Both the position numbers and the translations under genes were made by a program. From positions 1-11,888 of the forward strand of contig JBKPDO010000286.1 in the NCBI GenBank assembly GCA_046727955.1: 11,888 nucleotides of DNA. The letters run 5' to 3'. The notes under the pieces were generated by a model that saw only the letters and a program-made list of their open reading frames with translations, had not been told where the DNA came from and searched no databases. This stretch comes from DASVXQ01 sp046727955 (GTDB taxonomy: Bacteria > Actinomycetota > CALGFH01). Position 1 is the stretch's first letter. Every line of letters begins with the position of its first letter. Shown piece after piece: positions 6,367-11,888 of this stretch.

Positions 6367-7209
6367 CGTGGTCGCGCCGTGCTGGCGGTGCTCCTCCTCG
6401 CGGCGGTCGCGGTGATCACACTCGACTTCCGGGAGGGCGCCGGTGGGCCGGTCGAGCGGCTGCAGCACGTGGCGATCTCCGCCTTCGGCCCGGTGCAGCG
6501 GGTGGCCAGCGCCGCGGTCCGCCCGGTCGGCGACTTCTTCGGCGGCGTGGCCGGGCTCGGCAGGCTGCGCTCGGACAACCGGCGCCTCGAGGCGGAGGTC
6601 CACCGCCTGCAGGCGCAGGAGCGCACCTACCAGGACGTGCTGGTTGAGAACGAGCGGCTGCGGGGCGCGCTGGCCATGGCCGGCCGCTGTGGCTGCAGGA
6701 CGGTCGGCGCCACGGTCGTGGCAACCTCCGGCTCGAACTTCCAGTGGTCGGTGACCATCGGCGCGGGCGCCAGGCAGGGGGTCGCCGCCGACATGGCGGT
6801 GCTCGACGCCGACGGCCTGGTCGGCCGCGTCACCAAGGTGACCGCCGACTACTCCACCGTCCTGCTGATCAACGACCCGTCCAGCGGCGTGGCCGCCAGC
6901 GTGGCCCGCAACAAGGCGCCCGGCATCCTGCGCGGCGAGGGCGAGCAGGACCTAGCCTTCGAGCCGGTCCGGGCCGGCACCGACGTGCGCCTCGGCGACT
7001 CCCTCGTCACCCAGGGCTACCAGGGCGGCATCTTCCCCGCCGGCATCCCGATCGGCGCGGTCAGTCGCGTCGACCAGGCCAGCGCCACCACCCTGGTCGC
7101 CCGGGTGTCGGTGCGGCCCTACTCCGACCTCGGCGCGCTCGACGTGGTGGCGGTAGTGGTGGCCAAGCCGCCTCTGCCACCACGCCCCGGCGCCAGCAAG
7201 GGGAGCTGA
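6346..7209 (+). CDS. mreC: Rod-shape determining protein MreC
   Basis: 287 residues. MreC is a bitopic membrane protein whose extracytoplasmic part scaffolds PBP2 and RodA. After a basic N-terminus (PRRRGR) comes one membrane segment at about residues 11-28. A coiled coil follows at about 65-105 (RLRSDNRRLEAEVHRLQ and onward), then the MreC beta-domain at about 110-275 with the conserved VTKVTADYSTVLLINDPSSGVAA region. The TTG start is the first possible one, since an in-frame TAG lies at 6340-6342. GGAGGAG at 6327-6333 supports it, and no in-frame ATG exists near the N-terminus. The whole start region is duplicated just upstream. The gene ends 3 bases before mreD and is surely cotranscribed with it. 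Confidence 0.93.
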   Translation: MYEHPRRRGRAVLAVLLLAAVAVITLDFREGAGGPVERLQHVAISAFGPVQRVASAAVRPVGDFFGGVAGLGRLRSDNRRLEAEVHRLQAQERTYQDVLVENERLRGALAMAGRCGCRTVGATVVATSGSNFQWSVTIGAGARQGVAADMAVLDADGLVGRVTKVTADYSTVLLINDPSSGVAASVARNKAPGILRGEGEQDLAFEPVRAGTDVRLGDSLVTQGYQGGIFPAGIPIGAVSRVDQASATTLVARVSVRPYSDLGALDVVAVVVAKPPLPPRPGASKGS

Positions 7210-7212
7210 CCT

Positions 7213-7713
7213 ATGCGCCGGGCGCTGGTGCTGGCCGGGGTGATCGCCGCCGGGGTGGTGCTGGAGTCGACCCTGCTCGCGCACCTGCGGCTCGGTGGCG
7301 TTCGCCCGGACGTCCTGGTCATAGCCGTGATCGCGGTGGCGATGGCCGGTGGGCCCATCACCGGGTCGGTTTTCGGGTTCGCGGCCGGGCTGGTCTCCGA
7401 TCTCCAGTTCGCCGCTCCGGTGGGCGTATCGGCGCTGGTCTACACGGTGATCGGCTTCGGCACGGGGGTCGCCAGGATATACCTCGCCGGCTCGCGCACC
7501 TGGGTCCACCTGCTCGTCGCCGCGGGCGTGAGCCTGGTCTCGGTGTGGCTCTCGGGCGTGGTGCTGCGCGTCTTCGATCTCTCCTCATGGGCGTTCCTGG
7601 CCCGCTCCGGGCCCTGGATCGCCCTCTACAACCTGCTGCTCACCCCACTCGTCTACCCCCTGGTCCGCGCCTTGGCCGAGCGCACCGGGCCGGGGCCGAC
7701 CGATCGCTGGTAG
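7213..7713 (+). CDS. mreD: Rod-shape determining protein MreD
   Basis: 166 residues, very hydrophobic, with about five membrane segments, the usual size and build of MreD. MreD is an inner-membrane partner of MreC in the elongasome. The motif RPDVLVIAVIAVAMAGGPITGSVFGF, seen here in two halves around residue 40, and the GLVSDLQFAAPVG stretch are typical of the family. The ribosome binding site AAGGGGA (7198-7204) lies 8 bases before ATG 7213, inside the end of mreC, so translation is probably coupled. It is followed after 9 bases by mrdA. Confidence 0.92.
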   Translation: MRRALVLAGVIAAGVVLESTLLAHLRLGGVRPDVLVIAVIAVAMAGGPITGSVFGFAAGLVSDLQFAAPVGVSALVYTVIGFGTGVARIYLAGSRTWVHLLVAAGVSLVSVWLSGVVLRVFDLSSWAFLARSGPWIALYNLLLTPLVYPLVRALAERTGPGPTDRW

Positions 7714-7722
7714 GGCAGAGCC

Positions 7723-9693
7723 ATGCTGCCGCACCACTCGCCGCTCCATCCCCGGGTCACCCTGCTGTCGGTGGTCGCCCTCGTCCTGTTCGGGGCGCTG
7801 CTGTCGCGCCTGTGGTTCCTGCAGGTGCTGGCGGCCGACCGGTACGGCGACCTGGCCGAGGGCAACCGTGTGCGGCAGGTGGTGGTCGAGGCGCCGCGCG
7901 GGCGCATTCTCGACCGGCAGGGGCGCGTGCTGGTGCGCAACCGCGCCGCCTGGGCGATCACCGTGAAGCTGAGCGCGCTCACCCATGCGAGCCAGCGCGA
8001 CGCCGTGCTCAACCGGCTGGCGACGGTGCTGCACGCCTCGCGGGGCAAGATCGACGAGCGGCTGCGCGACTACAACGGCTCGCCGCTGCGGGGCGTCCCG
8101 GTGGCCGAGGACGTGCCCGCCGGCACGCTGTTCTACCTGGCCGAGCACAGCGATCAGTTCCCCGGGGTGGCGCCCGAGGTGGTGGCCCTGCGGGAATACC
8201 CCTACGGCAAGCTCGCCGCCCACGTCCTCGGCTACGTCGGCGAGGTCTCCGCCGACGAGCTGAAGACCAGCCGCTTCCGCGACCTGCAGCAGGGCGACGT
8301 CGTGGGCAAGGCCGGGGTGGAGCTGACCTACGACCGCTTCCTGCGGGGACAGGACGGCGTCCAGGACTTCGAGGTCAACGCCGCCGGCCGCGTGGTCCGC
8401 TCGCTCGGCGGGCGCCAGTCCGTGCCCGGCATGGACCTGCGGCTCTCTATCGACCTCGACCTCCAGAAGCAGGCCGAGCAGTCGCTCGCCGACGGCATGC
8501 GGCTGGCCCGCTCGCTGCCCGACACCCAGCGTGGCGGCAACTACCCGGCGCCGGCCGCGACCGCGGTGGTGCTCGACCCCAACGACGGCTCGCTGCTGGC
8601 GCTGGCGAGCCTGCCCGAGTACGACCCGCGCAAGTTCGTCGGTGGCATCTCCAAGCGGGACTTCACCGCCTACTCCAATGATCCCGGCAACCCCCTGCTC
8701 AACCGCGCGATCCAGTCCGCGTACCCGCCGGGCTCCACCTGGAAGCCGGTCACCGCGCTGGCCGCCCTGGACCACGACGTAGTCACGCCGTCGACGATCT
8801 TCCACTGCCCGGGCTCGTACCAATTCGGCAACTCGGTCAAGCACGACTGGAAGCTGAGCGGCCACGGCGTGGTGGACCTCACCGAGAGCCTGCGCGAGTC
8901 ATGCGACGTGTACTACTACAACCTCGGCGCGATCTTCTCGCGCTCCGAGGCGTCCCAGGAGGCGTCGGGCCAGAAGGCCGGCGAGCAGATGCAGGCGACC
9001 GCGCGTAGCCTCGGCTTCGGCCGCCCGCCGCGGCTGGACCTTCCCTTCGCCGCCAGCGGCACGGTGCCCACGCGCGCGTGGCGCAAGGCGTTCTGGGAGG
9101 CCAACAAGGCCGTTTACTGCAAGGGCACCAGTCAGCTGTACCGGGAGCTGTGCCGTGACGGCGCGCAGTGGCAGGGGGGCGACGACCTGAACATCGCGAT
9201 CGGGCAGGGGGCGGTGCAGGTTTCGCCGCTGCAGCTCGCGCTCGGCTACGGCGCGGTGGCCAACGGCGGCACCGTGTACGCCCCGCACGTGGCCAAGGCG
9301 GTCACCGACCCGGCCACCGGCAGGACGGTGCGCACCCTGCAGCCGAAGGTGGCCCAGGTGGCGCGGATCCCCGCCGGGGACTTCGCGGCCGTCACGCAGG
9401 GGCTCGCCACCGTGCCGGCGGCCGGGACCGCCGCCGCCGCCTTCGCCGGCTTCCCCATCGACCAGGTCCCGATCGCGGGCAAGACCGGCACCGCCGACCT
9501 CCCGCCCAAGGCGCCGTTCGCCTGGTTCGCCTCGTTCGCTCCGGTGCAGAACCCCCGCTACGTCGTCGTCACCATGGTCGAGCAGGGCGGCCACGGCGGC
9601 GAGTCCGCGGCGCCGGTGGCCCGCGCCCTCTACGAGAAACTCTTCGGGTTGCCGATAAAACCGATCGTGGCTGGCAACGACCGGAGCGGGTGA
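7723..9693 (+). CDS. mrdA: Penicillin-binding protein 2, class B transpeptidase of the elongasome
   Basis: 656 residues. PBP2 cross-links lateral-wall peptidoglycan outside the membrane, working with RodA. It has a membrane anchor at about residues 11-30, then the pedestal motif RGRILDR at 59-65. The transpeptidase domain carries the active-site serine S338 in STWK (338-341), the second motif S393-C394-D395 (the SxD form common in PBP2), and K587-T588-G589. Cysteines C466 and C477 lie in an insertion that actinobacterial PBP2 proteins share in my recollection, and they could pair. Length and motifs are complete. ATG 7723 has only a weak ribosome site (AGGGCAGAG before it), which fits coupling to mreD, 9 bases upstream. 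The name mrdA or pbp2 is assigned by position next to rodA and by sequence; it is not a septal FtsI, which would sit in the dcw cluster. Confidence 0.94.
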   Translation: MLPHHSPLHPRVTLLSVVALVLFGALLSRLWFLQVLAADRYGDLAEGNRVRQVVVEAPRGRILDRQGRVLVRNRAAWAITVKLSALTHASQRDAVLNRLATVLHASRGKIDERLRDYNGSPLRGVPVAEDVPAGTLFYLAEHSDQFPGVAPEVVALREYPYGKLAAHVLGYVGEVSADELKTSRFRDLQQGDVVGKAGVELTYDRFLRGQDGVQDFEVNAAGRVVRSLGGRQSVPGMDLRLSIDLDLQKQAEQSLADGMRLARSLPDTQRGGNYPAPAATAVVLDPNDGSLLALASLPEYDPRKFVGGISKRDFTAYSNDPGNPLLNRAIQSAYPPGSTWKPVTALAALDHDVVTPSTIFHCPGSYQFGNSVKHDWKLSGHGVVDLTESLRESCDVYYYNLGAIFSRSEASQEASGQKAGEQMQATARSLGFGRPPRLDLPFAASGTVPTRAWRKAFWEANKAVYCKGTSQLYRELCRDGAQWQGGDDLNIAIGQGAVQVSPLQLALGYGAVANGGTVYAPHVAKAVTDPATGRTVRTLQPKVAQVARIPAGDFAAVTQGLATVPAAGTAAAAFAGFPIDQVPIAGKTGTADLPPKAPFAWFASFAPVQNPRYVVVTMVEQGGHGGESAAPVARALYEKLFGLPIKPIVAGNDRSG

Positions 9694-9700
9694 TCGGGCC

Positions 9701-9802
9701 GTGAACCTGAGCGGACTGATCTGGGCGACCATGGCACAGGCGCTCTTGGGGGGCCGTGGGGGGAGCTCGCTCCCCCCACATGGATCGAGGGCCACGGTAT
9801 GA
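9701..9802 (+). CDS. Possible short ORF running through the repeat into the rodA start (33 codons)
   Basis: GTG 9701 opens a frame encoding MNLSGLIWATMAQALLGGR and on through SSLPPHGS to TGA 9800-9802. Its stop overlaps the rodA start in an ATGA arrangement (9799-9802), the classic sign of translational coupling. The first bases (GTGAACCTGAGCGG) resemble the rodA start (ATGAACCTCGGCAGG), hinting at a duplicated or displaced start, as at mreC. GGAG at 9683-9686 is rather far upstream (14 bases). Most of the peptide is the repeat element, so it may have no function as a protein. Confidence 0.3.
   Translation: MNLSGLIWATMAQALLGGRGGSSLPPHGSRATV
9731..9786 (+). repeat. Palindromic repeat element in the mrdA-rodA gap
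   Basis: A 56-bp element running from ATGGCACAGGCGCTCTTGG to CACATGGATC. Its flanks are the exact reverse complement of the copy at 6199-6254, but the hairpin loop is not: both copies read GAGCTCGCTC on the + strand. The core stem of 11 bp lies at 9756-9779. The element ends directly at the rodA ribosome binding site GAGGG (9787-9791), so folding of the hairpin could affect rodA translation. Confidence 0.88.
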
Positions 9803-11010
9803 ACCTCGGCAGGATGGTGGAAGGGTCCTTCGGTGACAAAATTTCCCGGCTGGGCTGGGAGGCGGCCAGCGAGCGGCCGATGGCCTGGCGGGCGCCGTGG
9901 CGTCACCTCGACCCGGTCGCGGCGCTGGCCGCCTGCGCGCTCGCCGCGTTCGGCCTGGCCGCCATCTACTCGGCCACCTTCGCCAGCCTCCACCTGCAGG
10001 GGCTGTCCGGCGGCATGGTCATGCGCCGGCAGCTCATCAGCCTGGCGCTGGGCGTGGTGGCGATGGCCCTGGTCAGCCTGGTGGACTACCGGCGCCTGGC
10101 GGCTTGGACGCCGCTGCTGTACGGGCTGCTGGTACTGGTCCTCGGCGCCGTGCTCACCCCGCTCGGCTCCCGGGCCAACGGCGCCCAGTCGTGGTTCGCG
10201 CTCGGCCCCTTCCAACTCCAGCCGTCGGAGTACGCCAAGGTCGGGCTGATCGTCACGCTGGCGGCCATTCTCGGGGGGCGGCGTGAAAACGCGGGTCGCC
10301 CGAGCCTGCGGCAGCTGGGACTGGCGCTCGCCGCGCTCGCCCTCGTGGCGATGGAGATCCTGCTGCAGCCGGACTTCGGCACCATGATGGTGTTCGTGGC
10401 GATCCTGTTCGGGATCCTGCTCACCAGCGGCATCCAGTTCCGCTGGCTGCTGGTGCTGGCGCTGATCGGCGGCATCGGCGTGGTCGGCATGTTCAAGCTG
10501 AACGTGCTGAAGGAGTACCAGAAGGAGCGGCTGACCGCGTTCGTGAACCCGAATGCCGACAAGGGTGGGCAGGGCTTCACCTACAACTACCGGCAGTCGC
10601 TGATCGCCATCGGCTCCGGGGGCGTGACCGGCAAGGGCTACCTGCGCGGCACTCAGACGAATCTCCAGTACGTGCCGGAGCAGCGCACCGACTTCATCTT
10701 CACGGTGGTGGGGGAGGAGCTGGGCTTCGCCGGTGCGGCCGCGCTGCTGGCGCTGCTCGGCCTGCTGGTCTGGCGCGCCATCCGCATCTCCGCCCTGGCC
10801 AGTGACCCCGTCGGCGCGCTGATCGGCGCCGGCGTTGTCTCCATGCTGGTGTTCCAGACCTTCCTCAACGTCGGCATGACCATCGGCATCATGCCCATCA
10901 CCGGCATCCCGCTGCCGTTCGTGTCCTACGGGGGCTCCTCCCTCATCGCCAATTTCCTCGCCGTCGGACTGCTCGAGAACGTCCACATGCGCCGCTACCT
11001 GGGCGCCTGA
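9799..11010 (+). CDS. rodA: RodA, SEDS peptidoglycan glycosyltransferase
   Basis: 403 residues of the SEDS family, with about ten membrane segments, the first at about residues 39-60. RodA polymerises lipid II into glycan strands and acts with PBP2. Family signatures are NGAQSWFALGPFQLQPSEYAK, seen around residues 125-145, the QPDFGT motif, the loop GQGFTYNYRQSLIAIGSGG, and PEQRTDFIFTVVGEE with D298, which I align with the catalytic Asp proposed for SEDS proteins. PFVSYGGSSL lies near the C-terminus. ATG 9799 is supported by GAGGG (9787-9791) 7 bases upstream. This leaves about 35 mostly polar residues before the first helix, so an internal start (Met6 or Met28) is possible. A 105-base gap with a repeat element separates it from mrdA. 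Confidence 0.94.
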   Translation: MNLGRMVEGSFGDKISRLGWEAASERPMAWRAPWRHLDPVAALAACALAAFGLAAIYSATFASLHLQGLSGGMVMRRQLISLALGVVAMALVSLVDYRRLAAWTPLLYGLLVLVLGAVLTPLGSRANGAQSWFALGPFQLQPSEYAKVGLIVTLAAILGGRRENAGRPSLRQLGLALAALALVAMEILLQPDFGTMMVFVAILFGILLTSGIQFRWLLVLALIGGIGVVGMFKLNVLKEYQKERLTAFVNPNADKGGQGFTYNYRQSLIAIGSGGVTGKGYLRGTQTNLQYVPEQRTDFIFTVVGEELGFAGAAALLALLGLLVWRAIRISALASDPVGALIGAGVVSMLVFQTFLNVGMTIGIMPITGIPLPFVSYGGSSLIANFLAVGLLENVHMRRYLGA

Positions 11011-11459
11011 TGCGCGGCACCGGGCAGACCGCCCGCGACCCCCCTTTGCTCCCGACCTCCTCATCTGGCAGACTGAACCGTAGTCTTGCGCCATGCCGAT
11101 CCTGCGGTACGGCCCGACGACGTCCTTGTCGCTTTGCGCTGATCCTTGGTCAGTACGCCATGCCCGGCGCTCTGACCGAGGGTTCCCCGCCAGAGCGTGA
11201 GGGGGGAGGGCGCCCGAGTTCGTGGCCGTCACCAAGGGCGACGGGCGGCACCCGAGGGGTGCGGGCATGCTCAGTCTCGTCCCAGCCCACCGGGTCCGGA
11301 TGGCATGGCGGCGCCGCCCGACCGGGCGGGAGACGCAGCGCCTTTCGGACATGGGCGCCAGGTCCTCGCCCGGCTCGGCCGGGATCGGTATCGACCCCGA
11401 GCGCGCAGAGGTTTCGGCCGCCCCCGTCGGTGGCCGCCCGAACTTGATGAGGAGCATTG
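11011..11459 (+). other. 449-base gap: probable long leader of the next gene
   Basis: No convincing gene lies here. Its overall texture is less coding-like than its surroundings. Several inverted repeats are visible: AGACT 11070-11074 with AGTCT 11082-11086; CTGATC 11139-11144 with GGTCAG 11148-11153; CGCTCTG 11168-11174 with CAGAGCG 11191-11197; GCACCC 11248-11253 with GGGTGC 11257-11262; CCGCCC 11314-11319 with GGGCGG 11324-11329; and CCCGGC 11369-11374 with GCCGGG 11378-11383. Short GC stems are expected by chance in such DNA, so structure is only suggested. I do not recognise a known riboswitch. If the next gene is RNase E/G, a long structured leader would recall the autoregulatory 5' UTR of E. 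coli rne. Confidence 0.4.
11046..11074 (+). promoter_or_regulatory. Possible promoter after rodA
   Basis: TTGCTC (11046-11051) and CAGACT (11069-11074) are separated by 17 bases, the standard sigma-70-type spacing. The -35 is reasonable and the -10 is weak. Transcription from here would give the downstream gene a leader of about 380 bases. The -10 overlaps one arm of the AGACT/AGTCT inverted repeat. Confidence 0.3.
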
Positions 11460-11888
11460 ATGGCTTCCCAGGAGGAGCCTCGGGTCGACGATACCCGGGG
11501 CCTACCTGGCGCACTCGCGCCCGAGAGCACCACAGCTGACCAGGAGAAGACCAGCCGGCAGGAGGCGGAGGAGCAGGCGGCGGAGCAGGCGGCGTCCCGC
11601 CCCGCAACCGCGACCGCCGACCGCAACGGGGAGGTGGCGCCCACGCCCGGGCCGTCGCGCGACGGCCCGGTCGTCTCGCCGGCGAGGCCGCGCGGAATGG
11701 CATCGTTCCCCGGCGGGCCGCCGCCGGTCGTGACGCCGGTGCCCGACCTCCCAACCCCCCAGCTCCCGGAGGCACCACTCGCCGGCGAGGCGCCGCGCTT
11801 CCGGGTGACGACCATCGAGACGACCGCGGCCGCCAGCCGCCCCGCGGGCCCGCCACCACCGGCCCGCCGCCGCGCCCCCGCCCCGCTT
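11460..11888 (+). CDS. N-terminal part of a disordered Pro/Glu-rich protein, possibly ribonuclease E/G (runs off the window)
   Basis: ATG 11460 has a good ribosome binding site (GAGGAG 11449-11454, 5 bases upstream), and the frame has a TGA just upstream at 11448-11450. It is open for 143 codons to the window edge. The visible part is low complexity: an acidic Gln/Glu/Ala stretch at about residues 27-47 (QEKTSRQEAEEQAAEQAA), then Pro/Gly/Ala/Arg-rich sequence ending PPPARRRAPAPL. No folded domain is visible, so the function cannot be read from the sequence. By gene order, the cluster ending in rodA is followed in Streptomyces-type genomes by ribonuclease E/G, and actinobacterial RNase E/G proteins carry long disordered N-termini. 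A radical SAM protein gene also lies in that interval in some genomes, but it would not begin like this. Confidence 0.6.
   Translation, partial: MASQEEPRVDDTRGLPGALAPESTTADQEKTSRQEAEEQAAEQAASRPATATADRNGEVAPTPGPSRDGPVVSPARPRGMASFPGGPPPVVTPVPDLPTPQLPEAPLAGEAPRFRVTTIETTAAASRPAGPPPPARRRAPAPL

Noticed and set aside
6744..8681. Open frame of 645 codons on the + strand in another frame across mreC, mreD and mrdA
   Set aside because: Arg/Pro/Gly-rich translation with no motif, overlapping three well-supported genes.
11093..11200. Small ORF of 35 codons (starting MPILRYGPTTSLSL) in the gap after rodA
   Set aside because: No ribosome binding site, no recognised similarity and mixed codon use. I cannot support it as a gene.
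11010..11447. ORF of 145 codons whose ATG overlaps the rodA stop (TGATG)
   Set aside because: The overlap looks like coupling, but the translation is Arg/Pro/Ser/Cys-rich without any domain, and there is no suitable ribosome site.
11222..11539. ORF of 105 codons starting at GTG 11222, with fairly GC-rich third positions
   Set aside because: It overlaps the well-started gene at 11460 by 80 bases in another frame and shows no recognisable motif. It is the least bad small candidate in the gap, but not supportable.
8899..11859. Open frame of 986 codons on the minus strand across mrdA, rodA and the gap
   Set aside because: It crosses several real + strand genes and an intergenic repeat, and its composition is that of a GC shadow. 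No domain is recognisable.
1..11888. CRISPR array, transposase, prophage, toxin-antitoxin or defence system
   Set aside because: None is visible. All recognised genes are housekeeping or cell-wall genes in a conserved actinobacterial order, and the repeats are not regularly spaced.

Overview
The window is a very GC-rich stretch of bacterial core chromosome, almost certainly from an actinobacterium. All recognised genes lie on the + strand. The order valS - second valS - folC - ndk - mreB - mreC - mreD - mrdA (PBP2) - rodA is the one I know from Streptomyces and relatives, where a ribonuclease E/G gene, rplU, rpmA and obg follow. The protein sequences also look actinobacterial. Start codons are relaxed: mreB starts with GTG, and ndk and mreC with TTG.

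Layout. Bases 1-384 are the last 127 codons of a standard bacterial valyl-tRNA synthetase, including its C-terminal coiled-coil arm. Four bases later a second, complete valyl-tRNA synthetase begins (389-3121). It belongs to the other lineage, archaeal/Rickettsia-like, and has no C-terminal arm. folC (3205-4500) and ndk (4617-5033) follow, each with its own leader. The elongasome cluster runs from mreB to rodA (5104-11010). A 449-base gap leads to the start of a disordered Pro/Glu-rich protein that runs off the window; by gene order it may be RNase E/G.

How the genes work together. MreB (actin-like filament), MreC and MreD (membrane scaffold), PBP2 (transpeptidase) and RodA (SEDS glycosyltransferase) form the lateral cell-wall synthesis machine. 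ValRS, FolC and Ndk are housekeeping enzymes for translation, folate and nucleotide pools.

The unusual content is not a new gene cassette but a family of short palindromic repeats. One copy is inserted in frame inside the second valS (736-873). One lies between mreB and mreC (6199-6254), and one in the opposite orientation lies between mrdA and rodA (9731-9786). All can be read in one frame as the peptide AQALLGGR...SELPPHGS. The two intergenic copies sit beside short upstream ORFs that touch or nearly touch the real start codons. At mreC, a 63/66-bp tandem duplication has copied the ribosome binding site and start codon. I see no CRISPR array, tRNA, rRNA, transposase, phage gene or defence system.
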